41,229 nt of DNA from Actinomadura sp. KC06 (GCF_004348735.1 NZ_SMKT01000077.1:1-41229), one strand, 5' to 3'. Shown: positions 24,118-33,628, counted from the first letter of the stretch. Notes: generated by a model not told the origin, from the sequence alone. Numbers and translations: made by a program.

Positions 24118-26265
24118 TCAGACGCACCCCCAGAGCGTCGAAGAAAAGGTCCCCGAGTTCGAGCCGGGGGTGGCCACGTACAGGTCGCTGACCCAGCGCA
24201 CCCTGCCGCCGTATTCGATCTTGTCCCAGATGGCGCTCCTCCGGCTGGGGTCGCTCGCATCGGGGACGTCGGTGCCCTGCTGCTGGCAGATCACCTTCAC
24301 CGAGCCGGTGAAGCCCTGCGGGAACTCGCCGTCTTGCGGATAGTTCGTCCCCGGTCCAGAACGCAGATTGGTCGTGGTGCTGTTGTTGTGGTGTCCGTTG
24401 TAGAACTGCGCGTGCGGGGCGGGGTCCAGGTTCGCGGTCGTGCTCACCGCTGTCGACGAGCCGGCGCCATTGCGTGCGGTCACGTTGACCGTGTACGTGC
24501 GTCCGTTGGTCAGGCCCCTGACCTGGTGCGACGTGCTCTTGCCGGTGGCCGTCCCGGCGTCCCAGGCGATGTCGTAGGTGACGTCGTAGCCGGACGAGCG
24601 GGCCCAGGTCAGGTCCGCGCCGTGGTTGACGGGCGTGGCCCGCAGTCCCGTGGGCGGGCCCGGGGCGGTGCAGGCGGTGGCGCCGACTTCGCCGGATTCG
24701 CTGTAGGCGGGCCTGCCGTCCTTGCCCTTGTACTCGGCGGCCACCTTGTAGATATGGGTCGTGGTGTCGCAGGTCAGGCCGCTGACCTTGAACGTCCCGC
24801 CAGGGCTGTTCGCCGGGAACTGGGCCGGGCTCGCACCCGTGACGGGACGGCCCGAGCGGTCGAGCAGGACGAACCTCGTCACCGGGTAGACGCCCTGCGG
24901 CTGCGCGGCCGGGGTGAAGCGTACGTTGACGGAACCGTTGTCGCCGGACGCCGCGGGCGTCGGCGGGTCGGGCGCGGCCGGGTCCTTCTTCACCGGCGGA
25001 CGGCCCTGGGGAGGCAGGACGTTGGAGCCGCCGCGGCCGCCCCCGGAGCCGTTGCGGTTGCCCTGGCCGTTACCGGGGTTCTCCTGGACGGGCAGCGGCC
25101 GCCGCGCCCCGCCCGGGATCTTGTCCTCGTACTTCTTGATGCGCTTGACGCCGCCGTTGGAGTCGAACGCGAACGCGATCGCGCCGTTCGGGTCGTTCAC
25201 CCAGAGCATGTGGTCGCGGACGAGCACCTCGATCGACCCGCCGGGACGCGTCGCCGCGAGCGGCCGCTCCCAGGCGTTGCGGTCGGTGTTGAAGACCAGC
25301 AGCCGCCCGGACGTGCGGTCGGGCAGGTAGACGCGAGGCCCGAGGACGTGCGGGGGCTCGAAGGCGTGGTTCGGCACGCGCAGCGCGACCGACTCGACGC
25401 GTCCGACGCCGGTGTCCAGGAGGTACAGCGCGCCGCCCGCGCCGAGCATGGGGACGATCTGCCCGTCGGCGACGGCGGGGACCTTCACGCCGTGCCGCGC
25501 CTTGGCGACGGGCGCGGGCAGGTTGATCCGCTGCGTGCCCTCGGGCCGGACGATCAGCGCCGTCGCGGACGTGCTGTCGACGATCACGGGCCGTCCGGCG
25601 GCGATGGTCAGCGCGAGCCGGTCGCCGGGCTTCCCCGCGGCGACGGGCGTGCCCTTGGCGCCGTTCCGGAACGGGACGACCTCGCCCGTCTGCGGGACGG
25701 GCACCCACAGCGCCCCGTCGGCGTCGATGCCCGCCTGCCCGAGCGGCGCGGTGAGGGTCGTGCCCGCGCCGACCGGGGTGAGGTGCAGCGGGTCGATCCG
25801 CTGGACGGCGCCCTTGACCGCGTCGATCGTGTACGCGGTCCCGGCGCCCGCGACGACCTGGAGGCCGGGCCCGCCGACCGGGCGGCTGCCCGTGATCTTG
25901 AGCTGGGACGGGTCGATCCGGCTGACGACGCCGGTGTCCTCGTCCACCAGCAGCACGGTCGTGCCGTCCTGGACGACCTTGATGTCGTGGCCGCGCATCT
26001 GCGGCACCACGGTCGCCTTGCCGTCCACCTTGCCCGCCAGGCCGTTGGCGTGGACGACCATGCCCTTGGCGCTCGCGCTCAGCCAGGCGCCCACGTCCGC
26101 GAGCTTGTACCGCGCGCTGGCCGTGCCCACCCCGTACACGAGCGCGCTCACGCACAGCACGCCGACGAGCCCGGCCGTGATCTGGCCGGTCAGCCGGTCC
26201 CGCCGGAAATGCTGAAGAAGTCCGCGCCGACGCGTGGCCGGTGCGGAGGATCGGTCCCCGTTCAA
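24118..26265 (-). CDS. FN3-domain membrane protein with propeller-like and SH3b domains (operon copy)
   Basis: A 715-residue surface protein and first gene of the MoxR operon. One TM helix (about 28-49) is followed by a domain sharing motifs with the copy at 15879-18023 (DVGAWLSA, VDGKA, PQMRGH, LLVDEDTGVVSRIDPSQL), then a Gly/Pro/Asn-rich linker, two FN3 modules and a C-terminal SH3b module (NLRSGPGTNYPQDGEF, VRWVSDLYV). The start is read as TTG 26265, since no ATG or GTG in frame precedes the TM helix. It could be the surface client or sensor of the MoxR/DUF58 system. Confidence 0.84.
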   Translation of the reverse strand: MNGDRSSAPATRRRGLLQHFRRDRLTGQITAGLVGVLCVSALVYGVGTASARYKLADVGAWLSASAKGMVVHANGLAGKVDGKATVVPQMRGHDIKVVQDGTTVLLVDEDTGVVSRIDPSQLKITGSRPVGGPGLQVVAGAGTAYTIDAVKGAVQRIDPLHLTPVGAGTTLTAPLGQAGIDADGALWVPVPQTGEVVPFRNGAKGTPVAAGKPGDRLALTIAAGRPVIVDSTSATALIVRPEGTQRINLPAPVAKARHGVKVPAVADGQIVPMLGAGGALYLLDTGVGRVESVALRVPNHAFEPPHVLGPRVYLPDRTSGRLLVFNTDRNAWERPLAATRPGGSIEVLVRDHMLWVNDPNGAIAFAFDSNGGVKRIKKYEDKIPGGARRPLPVQENPGNGQGNRNGSGGGRGGSNVLPPQGRPPVKKDPAAPDPPTPAASGDNGSVNVRFTPAAQPQGVYPVTRFVLLDRSGRPVTGASPAQFPANSPGGTFKVSGLTCDTTTHIYKVAAEYKGKDGRPAYSESGEVGATACTAPGPPTGLRATPVNHGADLTWARSSGYDVTYDIAWDAGTATGKSTSHQVRGLTNGRTYTVNVTARNGAGSSTAVSTTANLDPAPHAQFYNGHHNNSTTTNLRSGPGTNYPQDGEFPQGFTGSVKVICQQQGTDVPDASDPSRRSAIWDKIEYGGRVRWVSDLYVATPGSNSGTFSSTLWGCV

Positions 26266-26536
26266 TCCCCGTCACCCTCTCGTCGCGCCGCGCGTGTGAA
26301 CCACGAACCTCGGCGCGAAGGGCACCATAACGGTAATGAGGGTCATCCCGGAGCGGGATTCACGAAGATCTCGCCTGGTGGTCGGCTGTAACACCGCGGG
26401 TTACGGGCCGATCCGCATGACATTGATCACATTCGTCCGCGACGGCGGGCTCCGCCCGCATCCGGACCGCAGTGATCCGAACGCGAACGTTATCCCCGAC
26501 GTCCTATGGTTGGGCATCGCGACGACGACTTCCGGG
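26266..26536. other. Divergent intergenic region before the M50B peptidase gene
   Basis: About 270 bp between the FN3 gene (leftward) and the peptidase gene (rightward). A -10-like TATGGT is at 26505-26510 on the plus strand and another (ACCATA on plus, TATGGT on minus) at 26324-26329. No good -35 accompanies either. The rightward frame stays open from 26336, but codons there are unlike the coding part. Confidence 0.35.
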
Positions 26537-27295
26537 GTGGACGTGGACGACATCAGCATCGGCGACCTGTGGGACCGCGTGACGGGCACTCAGCCCGACC
26601 CCCCGTTGTGGCTGGTCGTCCTCGTCGGCCTCGTGGCGCTCGGGTCGGTCGTGCACGGGCCCACGTGGCGGATCGCGCGGAACACGGTGACGATCGCGCA
26701 CGAGGGCGGGCACGCGCTCGTCGCCCTCGTCACCGGCCGGAAGCTGGACGGCATCAAGCTGCACTCCGACACCTCGGGCGTGACCGTCTCGCGCGGCAAG
26801 CCGCACGGCCCCGGCATGATCTTCACGGCGATGGCAGGGTACCTCACGCCGCCGCTGCTCGGCCTGTTCTTCGCGCTGCTCCTCGCGGACGGCCGCATCA
26901 CGCTGATGCTGTGGTTCTCGCTGGCCCTCCTCGCCGGGATGCTCGTCATGATCCGCAACGCCTACGGCGCGCTGTCGGTGGTCGCCACCGGCGCGATCAT
27001 CTTCGCGGTGTCGTGGCTGGGCAGCGCCGAGGTCCAGGCCGGGTTCGCCTATCTGGCGGCCTGGTTCCTGCTGCTGGCCGCGACCCGTCCGGTGATCGAG
27101 CTGCAGCGCATGCGCACCCAGCGAATGGCGCCGAGCTCGGACGCCGACCAGCTCGCGAACCTCACCGGCGTCCCGGGCCTGGCGTGGGTGAGCCTGTTCG
27201 GCGCGACCGCGCTGCTCGCGCTGCTGGCCGGAGGCGCCCTCCTCGTCCCGGACGGCCTGTCCCTGCCCGACTTCTCCGCCCCGTCCGCGCCCTGA
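26537..27295 (+). CDS. M50B-like membrane metallopeptidase
   Basis: A 252-residue multi-pass protein with the zinc-binding HEGGH motif (55-59, AHEGGHALVALVTGR) of the M50B (peptidase_M50B) family. It is preceded by one TM helix (about 24-40) and followed by about five more, so it is likely an intramembrane or membrane-embedded protease. The GTG start at 26537 is chosen because upstream sequence is low in coding character and GTG 26537 and 26543 are close to the first conserved segment; ATG 26417 is possible. It sits alone upstream of the SWIM operon. Substrate unknown. Confidence 0.8.
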   Translation: MDVDDISIGDLWDRVTGTQPDPPLWLVVLVGLVALGSVVHGPTWRIARNTVTIAHEGGHALVALVTGRKLDGIKLHSDTSGVTVSRGKPHGPGMIFTAMAGYLTPPLLGLFFALLLADGRITLMLWFSLALLAGMLVMIRNAYGALSVVATGAIIFAVSWLGSAEVQAGFAYLAAWFLLLAATRPVIELQRMRTQRMAPSSDADQLANLTGVPGLAWVSLFGATALLALLAGGALLVPDGLSLPDFSAPSAP

Positions 27296-27298
27296 TCC

Positions 27299-27332
27299 GA
27301 GACCCATGCGGTTCACCCGCGCGGACTGTCTC
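27299..27332 (+). terminator. Possible terminator after the M50B gene
   Basis: An imperfect two-part hairpin: GAGAC (27299-27303) with GTCTC (27328-27332), enclosing GCGG (27308-27311) with CCGC (27317-27320). No T tract follows. Confidence 0.3.
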
Positions 27333-27342
27333 AGGGCGCCGA

Positions 27343-27348
27343 TAGTTT
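27343..27348 (+). promoter_or_regulatory. Putative -10 (TAGTTT) of the SWIM operon
   Basis: TAGTTT ends 7 nt before GTG 27356, and no Shine-Dalgarno is present, which fits a leaderless start for the five-gene operon. No clear -35. Confidence 0.45.
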
Positions 27349-27355
27349 CGGTGGT

Positions 27356-28654
27356 GTGAGCGATCGATGGGACCGGGAGCAGGTGCTCGGCCTCGCGCCC
27401 GACGCGCCGTCCGCGAAGGCGGCCGGCGGCGTCGCCAAGCCCGGCAAGTGGGCCGGGACGGGCTGCGACGATGAGGCGGTGTGGGGCGAGTGCCAGGGCA
27501 GCGGCAAGTCCGCGTACCGGACGTGCGCCGACCTGACCGAGCCCGCGTTCCGGTGCTCGTGCCCCAGCCGGAAGTTCCCGTGCAAGCACGCCCTCGGGCT
27601 GCTGCTCCTCTGGGCGGACGGGGCGGTCGACACCGGGCCCCGTCCGGGCTGGACGGCCGAGTGGATGGAGGAGCGGCGGGAGCGCGCGGGCAAGGCGGCG
27701 CAGCGGAAGGCCGCGACGGCCGCCAAGACCCGCGACCCGAAGACGGTGGAGCGGCGGGAGCGGCGCGTCGAGGACGGGCTCGCCGAGCTCGACCAGTGGC
27801 TCCGCGACCAGGTCGCGCACGGCCTCGCGCAGGCGGAGAAGGCCCCCTACCGGATGTGGGACGACGCCGCGCGGCGGCTCGTCGACGCGCAGGCCGGCTC
27901 GCTCGCCGGGCAGGTCAGGGGCCTCGCGGCGATTCCCCGGCAGCCCGGCTGGCCCGACCGCCTCCTGGAGGAGTACGCGCTGCTGCGGCTGCTAATGCGG
28001 GCGTACGCGCGGCGCGACGAGCTGCCGGAGGGGCTGCGCGACACCGTCCGGTCGCGGGTGGGGTTCACCGTCCCGCAGGAAGAGGTGCTGGCCGGCGGGG
28101 AGCGCGTCCGGGACCGCTGGTGGGTGACGGGTGTGCGCGACACCGCGCAGGAGCTCCTGACGACGCGGCGGGTATGGCTGCTGGGGCGGCGGACGCGGCG
28201 TCCCGCGCTCGTGCTGTCCTTCGCCGCGCCGGGCACGTCCCTGGACTCGTCCCTGATCGTGGGCACGGAGATCGACGCGGAGCTGGCCTTCTATCCGGGC
28301 ACGCCGCCGCTGCGGGCGCTGGTCGCCGAGCGGCACGGGGCGGTCGCGCCGGGCAGGCCCGCGGGGACGTCCGTGCAGGGCTTCCTGGACGAGCACGCCG
28401 CGGCGCTGGCGCGGGATCCGTGGCTCGACCGCTGGCCCGCGACGCTGGAGAACGTGCGCCTGGCCCGCGCGGCCGGGGGCGACCTGGCGGTGGTCGACGG
28501 CGCCGGGGACGCGCTGCCGCTCCGGCTGGGCGACCCGTGGCGGCTGCTCGCGCTGTCGGGCGGCGGGCCGGTGACGATGGCCGGCGAATGGAGCCCGCGC
28601 GGCCTGGGCCCGCTGGCCGCGTGGCACGACGACGAGGGGACGGTGATCCTGTGA
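27356..28654 (+). CDS. SWIM zinc-finger protein, first gene of the AAA/VWA operon
   Basis: A 432-residue protein with a SWIM zinc finger (CxC-x6-CxH: Cys67, Cys69, Cys76, His78, in FRCSCPSRKFPCKHALG), a fold linked to DNA or protein binding. The rest is helical and unassigned, with a basic coiled segment at about 98-130. It starts at GTG 27356, apparently leaderless. Its stop overlaps the next start (GTGA). It leads a coupled set with DUF5691, AAA, DUF5682 and VWA proteins, an arrangement I recognise from other actinobacteria; function unknown. Confidence 0.85.
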   Translation: MSDRWDREQVLGLAPDAPSAKAAGGVAKPGKWAGTGCDDEAVWGECQGSGKSAYRTCADLTEPAFRCSCPSRKFPCKHALGLLLLWADGAVDTGPRPGWTAEWMEERRERAGKAAQRKAATAAKTRDPKTVERRERRVEDGLAELDQWLRDQVAHGLAQAEKAPYRMWDDAARRLVDAQAGSLAGQVRGLAAIPRQPGWPDRLLEEYALLRLLMRAYARRDELPEGLRDTVRSRVGFTVPQEEVLAGGERVRDRWWVTGVRDTAQELLTTRRVWLLGRRTRRPALVLSFAAPGTSLDSSLIVGTEIDAELAFYPGTPPLRALVAERHGAVAPGRPAGTSVQGFLDEHAAALARDPWLDRWPATLENVRLARAAGGDLAVVDGAGDALPLRLGDPWRLLALSGGGPVTMAGEWSPRGLGPLAAWHDDEGTVIL

Positions 28655-30201
28655 CCGCGTGGAACGAGCACGTCACGGCCGCGCTGCTCGGCACGGAGCG
28701 CCGCGATCCGCCCGTCCTGCCGGAGGCGTCCGCCGATGGCGGCGACAAGCCGGGGAGGCTGCTCGACCAGGCGGCGGTGCTGGCCGTCCGGCGCCGGGCG
28801 GGCCGGGTCCCCTCGGTCGAGGCGCCCGAGCCGGTGGCGCTCGCCCCGGTGGAGGACGCCCCGGTGGTGCCGGGCCCGGCGGCGGCGCGGCTGCGGCGGA
28901 TCCTGAGCGGCGAGCAGATCCGCGTGCTGCCCGAATGGCTGGAGGCGGCGGCCGGGCGCGGCTTCCGCGTCCCCGCCCAATCGCTGCCCGACCTGCTGGA
29001 ACGCGGGCGCGGCGACCGGATGCTGCGGCCGTCGATCGCGCGGGCGGCGGGGCGCCGCGGCGTGTGGCTGGCCTTGCAGAACACCGACTGGGCGTACCTG
29101 GTCGGGTCCGGGGACGATCCCGGCGGCGGCCCGGAGGTGTGGGAGACGGGGACGCGCAACCGCCGCGTCGCCTACCTGACGATGCTCCGGGGCACCGACC
29201 CCGCGAAGGCGCGGAAGCTGCTGCGCGAGACGTGGGCCACGGAGCCCGCGCCCGACCGCACGGCGTTCCTCGCCACCTTCGCGCACGGGCTGTCGCTCGA
29301 CGACGAGGAGTTCCTCGAATCGGCGCTGGAAGACCGCGGCAAGGACGTCCGGCAGCTCGCGTCCGACCTGCTGGCCCGCATGCCCGGGTCCGCCTACGGC
29401 GAGCGGATGGCCGCCCGCGCCCGCGCCTGCCTCACCGCCGAATCGCGCGTCGCGCGCGGGCGGAGGCAGACCTGGATCCGCGTCGAGCCGCCGCACGCCC
29501 ACGGCGACGACCTGGCGCGCGACGGCGTCCCGTTCCATCCGAGCGGTTCGTTCGCGCCGAGGAGCGGCGGCGCGCCGGTGGGCACGCGGGCGGCGTGGCT
29601 GCGCGAGATCCTCGCCCGCACGCCCCTGTCGACCTGGACGGAGCTGTTCGCCCTTCCGCCGATGGAGATCGTGTGCCTGCCCATAGGCGTCGCCGGGTGG
29701 CCCGGGGGGTCGTCCCCCCTGGACGACCGGGAGTCGGACGGCCGCGACGTCCACATCGGGTGGGCGCGCGCCGCGCTCGGGCAGCACGACGCGGAGTGGG
29801 CGAGGGCGCTGCTCAAGGGCGGCGTCATGGTGGACGAGCCGGAGGCGCTCGCCGACCTGCTGTCCGTCCTGCCGGAGGCGGAACGCGACGCGGCGGCGGC
29901 CGGGCTGATCAAGTGGGTGGAGGGGCAGCCCGACCTGCTGCGGGTGCTGGAGCGCGTCCCCGGGCCGTGGACGGGCGCGCTCGCGGAGGCGGTCGTCGCG
30001 ACGCTCGCCGCCGCGGCGGAGCGGCACACCCGGCGCGACGACCACCTGATCACGCAGCTGTGCCGGCTCGCCGACCAGCGGCTCGACCCCGCGGCCGCGT
30101 CCCGGCTCGACGTCCTGGAACCGGCGGTCCCGCGGGCCGTCACCGAACTGATCGCCACCCTGCGATTCCGCGACGAGATGCTTAAGGAGCTTGCCTCGTG
30201 A
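28651..30201 (+). CDS. DUF5691 family protein
   Basis: A 516-residue soluble helical-repeat-like protein of DUF5691, starting with the family's AWNEHVTAALLGTERR pattern. GTG 28651 overlaps the SWIM gene by 4 nt. The domain has no known activity; its helices (LLRETWATEPAPDR, FLESALEDRGKDVRQLASDLL) suggest a HEAT-like scaffold. At residues 351-357 the hairpin repeat core (29704-29719) adds a PGGSSPL stretch between conserved segments. The TGA stop overlaps the following AAA gene start, which has AAGGAG upstream. Confidence 0.8.
   Translation: MTAWNEHVTAALLGTERRDPPVLPEASADGGDKPGRLLDQAAVLAVRRRAGRVPSVEAPEPVALAPVEDAPVVPGPAAARLRRILSGEQIRVLPEWLEAAAGRGFRVPAQSLPDLLERGRGDRMLRPSIARAAGRRGVWLALQNTDWAYLVGSGDDPGGGPEVWETGTRNRRVAYLTMLRGTDPAKARKLLRETWATEPAPDRTAFLATFAHGLSLDDEEFLESALEDRGKDVRQLASDLLARMPGSAYGERMAARARACLTAESRVARGRRQTWIRVEPPHAHGDDLARDGVPFHPSGSFAPRSGGAPVGTRAAWLREILARTPLSTWTELFALPPMEIVCLPIGVAGWPGGSSPLDDRESDGRDVHIGWARAALGQHDAEWARALLKGGVMVDEPEALADLLSVLPEAERDAAAAGLIKWVEGQPDLLRVLERVPGPWTGALAEAVVATLAAAAERHTRRDDHLITQLCRLADQRLDPAAASRLDVLEPAVPRAVTELIATLRFRDEMLKELAS
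29704..29719. repeat. Dispersed hairpin repeat, copy 1 (inside the DUF5691 gene)
   Basis: GGGGGGTCGTCCCCCC: a 6-bp G/C stem with a TCGT loop on the plus strand. It is in codon phase with GGG GGG TCG TCC CCC. The same core recurs at 30227-30242 and 36223-36238. Confidence 0.8.
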
Positions 30202-31328
30202 CCGAAGAGAACTTGCCGGGGGGTCTGGGGGGTCGTCCCCCCAGGGAGGCGGGCGCTGTTCTGCGGCCGCACGCCGAGCAGGAGTACGCCGGGGAGCTGG
30301 CGCGGCTGGCCGAGCACGACGACCGGCCCCGCCCGCCCGGCTGGCGGCTGTCGCCGTGGGCCGTCACCACGTACCTGCTGGGCGGCGAGCTGCCCGACGG
30401 CACGGCGATCAGCCCGAAGTACGTGGGGCCGCGCCGGCTGATGGAGGTCGCGGTCGCGACGCTCGCGACCGACCGGGCGCTGCTGCTGCTCGGCGTGCCC
30501 GGGACGGCGAAGACGTGGGTGTCGGAGCATCTCGCGGCGGCCGTCAGCGGCGACTCCACGCTGCTCGTCCAGGGGACGGCGGGCACGGCGGAGGAGGCCG
30601 TCCGGTACGGGTGGAACTACGCGCGGCTGCTGGCCGAGGGGCCGTCGGAGAAGGCGCTGGTGGAGAGCCCGATGATGCGGGCCATGCGGCTGGGCGCGGT
30701 CGCCCGCGTCGAGGAGCTGACCCGGATGCCGTCGGACGTCCAGGACAGCCTGATCACCGTCCTGTCGGAGAAGACGCTGCCCGTCCCGGAGCTGAACACC
30801 GAGGTCCAGGCGCGCAAGGGCTTCACGGTGATCGCGACGGCGAACGACCGCGACCGGGGCGTGAACGAGCTGTCCAGCGCGCTGCGCCGCCGGTTCAACA
30901 CGGTCGTGCTGCCGCTGCCCGAGTCCGTCGAGGACGAGGTCGGCATCGTGGCCCGGCGCGTCGACCAGATCGGTGCCGGGCTGGAGCTGCCCGAGTCGCC
31001 GGCGGGGCTGGAGGAGATCCGCCGCGTCGTGACCGTGTTCCGCGAGCTGCGCTCCGGGATGACGAGCGACGGGCGGACCAAGCTCAAGTCGCCCAGCGGG
31101 ACGCTCAGCACCGCCGAGGCCATCTCGGTGATCACCAGCGGGCTGGCGCTGGCCGCGCACTTCGGCGACGGCGTGCTGCGCGCCGCGGACGTGGCGGGCG
31201 GGATCGTCGGCGCCGTCGTCCAGGACCCGGTGTCCGACCGGGTGGTGTGGCAGGAGTACCTGGAGGCCGTCGTGCGGGACCGTCCGGAATGGCGGGACTT
31301 CTACCGCGCCTGCCGGGAGGTGTCTTGA
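30198..31328 (+). CDS. MoxR-like AAA ATPase of the SWIM/VWA operon
   Basis: A 376-residue AAA+ ATPase of the MoxR/dynein-related type. Walker A is GVPGTAKT (99-106). The Walker B region reads AVARVEELTR (about 167-176), with Glu where the usual Asp precedes the catalytic Glu. Sensor 1 lies in VIATANDRDRG and an Arg finger in ALRRRFN. GTG 30198 overlaps the DUF5691 stop (GTGA) and has AAGGAG 8 nt upstream. Residues 7-17 (PGGLGGRPPRE) are encoded by a hairpin repeat. It is likely the motor that works with the VWA protein encoded downstream. Confidence 0.9.
   Translation: MTEENLPGGLGGRPPREAGAVLRPHAEQEYAGELARLAEHDDRPRPPGWRLSPWAVTTYLLGGELPDGTAISPKYVGPRRLMEVAVATLATDRALLLLGVPGTAKTWVSEHLAAAVSGDSTLLVQGTAGTAEEAVRYGWNYARLLAEGPSEKALVESPMMRAMRLGAVARVEELTRMPSDVQDSLITVLSEKTLPVPELNTEVQARKGFTVIATANDRDRGVNELSSALRRRFNTVVLPLPESVEDEVGIVARRVDQIGAGLELPESPAGLEEIRRVVTVFRELRSGMTSDGRTKLKSPSGTLSTAEAISVITSGLALAAHFGDGVLRAADVAGGIVGAVVQDPVSDRVVWQEYLEAVVRDRPEWRDFYRACREVS
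30225..30244. repeat. Dispersed hairpin repeat, copy 2 (inside the AAA gene)
   Basis: CTGGGGGGTCGTCCCCCCAG is a perfect 8-bp stem with a TCGT loop. It is preceded by CCGGGGGG and followed by GGAGG, a context shared with copy 3. It lies 27 nt into the gene, in a different codon phase from copy 1. Confidence 0.85.
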
Positions 31329-33628
31329 GCCACGTCGAGGTCTACGGGGTCCGGCACCACGGGCCCGGCTCGGCGCGGGCGCTGCGCGGCGCCCTGGAGG
31401 AGTTCAAGCCGGACGCGGTGCTGATCGAGGGCCCGCCGGAGGCCGACCCGATCGTGGAGCTGGCGGGCGACCCCGGCATGGTGCCGCCGGTCGCGCTGCT
31501 CGCCTACTCCCCCGCCGCGCCGTCCGGCTCCGGTGAGGAGAAGGACGGCGACCGGAAGGCGGCGTTCTGGCCGTTCGCCGAGTTCAGCCCGGAATGGCAG
31601 GCGATCCGGTACGCGCTCGGCGCGGGCGTCCCCGTCCGCTTCTGCGACCTTCCGGCCGCGCACCAGCTCGTCCCTCTCCTGGAGGAGGAGAAAGAGGAGA
31701 AGGACGAGGGCGAGGAGAACGACGAGGGCGAGGAGGCGGCGGAGGGGATCCGGCTCGATCCGCTCGGCTGGCTGGCGAAGGCCGCCGGATACGACGACGC
31801 CGAACGCTGGTGGGACGACGTCGTCGAGCACCGAGGGAGCGGCCCGTCGCCGTTCCCCGCCATCGGGGAGGCCATGACGGAGCTGCGCGAGCAACTGGCC
31901 GCGCTGCCGGAGGAGCAGGCTTCCGCCGGGCTGCCGCCCGGGCATCTGCGGCGCGAGGAGCAGCGCGAGGCGCACATGCGGCGGACGCTGCGCCGCACCC
32001 TGAAAGAGGGGCACGAACGGGTCGCGGTGGTCTGCGGCGCGTGGCACGTCCCGGCCCTCCAGGCGAAGATCCCGGCGGCGCACGACGACCGGACGCTCCG
32101 CGGCCTGCCCAAGGCCAAGATCGCGATGACGTGGGTGCCGTGGACGCACGGGCGGCTCGCCGGGCGCTCCGGCTACGGCGCGGGCGTCCGGTCCCCCGGC
32201 TGGTACCACCATCTGTTCACGGCGCGGGACCGTCCGATCGAGCGGTGGCTGACCGCGGCCGCCCGCGTCCTGCGCGACGAAGATCTGCACGTCTCGTCCG
32301 CGCACGTGATCGAGGCCGTCCGGCTCGCCGAGGCGCTCGCCGCGCTGCGCGGCCGTCCCCTCGCCGGGCTGGACGAGGTGACCGAGGCGACGCGGGCGGT
32401 GCTGTGCGAGGGCGCCGACCTGCCGGTCGAGCTGATCCAGCGGCGGATGGTCGTCGGGGAGCGGCTCGGGGCCGTCCCGGAGCGGACGCCGATGGTCCCG
32501 CTCCAGCGCGATCTGCAGGCCGAGCAGCGGCGGCTGCGGCTCAAGCCGTCCGCGCTCGACAAGGAGCAGGACCTCGACCTCCGCAAACCCACCGATCTCG
32601 AACGCAGCCGGCTGCTGCACCGGCTCCGCCTCCTGGACGTCGACTGGGGCGTCCCGTCCGACACCGGCCGCTCCAAGGGCACGTTCAAGGAGACGTGGAC
32701 GCTCGCCTGGCGCCCCGAGTTCGAGGTCGAGCTGATCGAGGCGAGCGCGTGGGGCACCACCGTCCGCGGCGCGACGACGGCGAGGGCCAAGGCCCTGGCC
32801 GCCCACGCGACCGCGCTCGCCGACCTCACGTCCGTGGCCGAGCGCTGCCTGCTCGCCGATCTCGGCGACGCGCTGCCCACCGTCATGCGGGCGCTCGCCG
32901 ACCGGGCCGCCGTCGACACCGACGTCGCGCACCTGATGTCCGCGATGCCCGCGCTGGTCCGGGCGCTGCGGTACGGGGACGTGCGCGGGACGTCCACGGG
33001 GCCGCTCCGCACGGTCGTGGACGGGCTCGTCGTCCGCGTCTGCGTCGGCCTGCCGCCCGCGATCACCGGCCTGGACGACGACGCCGCCCGCGAGTTCCTC
33101 GGCCATGTCGACGCCGTGCACGGCGCCCTGGCGCTCCTCGCCGACGACGACCACATCGAGCGCTGGCGCCGGACGCTGGAGGGCCTCGTCGCCCGTCCCG
33201 ACACGCTGCACGGCCTGATCGAGGGCCGCCTCACCCGCCTCCTTCTCGACGCGGGCCGCCTCCACGACGTCCCCGACCGGATGGCGCGGGCCGTGTCCGC
33301 GGGTTCCCCGCCCGCCCGCGCCGCCGCCTGGGTCGAGGGGTTCCTGTCCGGCGGGGCGCTGCTGCTCATGCACGACGAGAGCCTCCTCCACCTCGTCGAC
33401 GACTGGATCTCCCGGCTTCCCGGCGACTCGTTCACCGACGTCCTGCCGCTGCTGCGCCGCACGTTCGGCGCCTATGCCTCGGCCGAACGCCGCTCCATCG
33501 GCGAGCGGCTGCGGCGCCTCGACCACGCGCCCGCCGCGCCGTCCCGTCCGGCCGAGGACGACGTGGACGAGACCCGCGCCGCCCCCGCGACGACCACGGC
33601 CCTGCAGATCCTCGGATGGGAGCGATGA
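31325..33628 (+). CDS. DUF5682 family protein, possibly TraB/TIKI-like
   Basis: A 767-residue DUF5682 protein. TTG 31325 overlaps the AAA stop (TTGA) with GGAGG 4 nt upstream. The N-terminal 260 residues carry GVRHHGPGS (His11, His12), VLIEGPPEA (Glu35) and VVCGAWHVPAL (His241). Their order and spacing recall the GxxH, E and H-x-P-G-I motifs of TraB/TIKI/ChaN-type metallo-hydrolases; this link is my inference. A run of Glu/Asp/Lys (about 119-141) is a low-complexity insert. The C-terminal half is helical with no recognised domain. It is the largest member of the operon. Confidence 0.8.
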   Translation: MSHVEVYGVRHHGPGSARALRGALEEFKPDAVLIEGPPEADPIVELAGDPGMVPPVALLAYSPAAPSGSGEEKDGDRKAAFWPFAEFSPEWQAIRYALGAGVPVRFCDLPAAHQLVPLLEEEKEEKDEGEENDEGEEAAEGIRLDPLGWLAKAAGYDDAERWWDDVVEHRGSGPSPFPAIGEAMTELREQLAALPEEQASAGLPPGHLRREEQREAHMRRTLRRTLKEGHERVAVVCGAWHVPALQAKIPAAHDDRTLRGLPKAKIAMTWVPWTHGRLAGRSGYGAGVRSPGWYHHLFTARDRPIERWLTAAARVLRDEDLHVSSAHVIEAVRLAEALAALRGRPLAGLDEVTEATRAVLCEGADLPVELIQRRMVVGERLGAVPERTPMVPLQRDLQAEQRRLRLKPSALDKEQDLDLRKPTDLERSRLLHRLRLLDVDWGVPSDTGRSKGTFKETWTLAWRPEFEVELIEASAWGTTVRGATTARAKALAAHATALADLTSVAERCLLADLGDALPTVMRALADRAAVDTDVAHLMSAMPALVRALRYGDVRGTSTGPLRTVVDGLVVRVCVGLPPAITGLDDDAAREFLGHVDAVHGALALLADDDHIERWRRTLEGLVARPDTLHGLIEGRLTRLLLDAGRLHDVPDRMARAVSAGSPPARAAAWVEGFLSGGALLLMHDESLLHLVDDWISRLPGDSFTDVLPLLRRTFGAYASAERRSIGERLRRLDHAPAAPSRPAEDDVDETRAAPATTTALQILGWER

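Noticed and set aside
31678..31746. Purine-rich GAGGAG tract as a regulatory or repeat element
   Set aside because: Explained by the acidic Glu/Asp/Lys insert of the DUF5682 protein.
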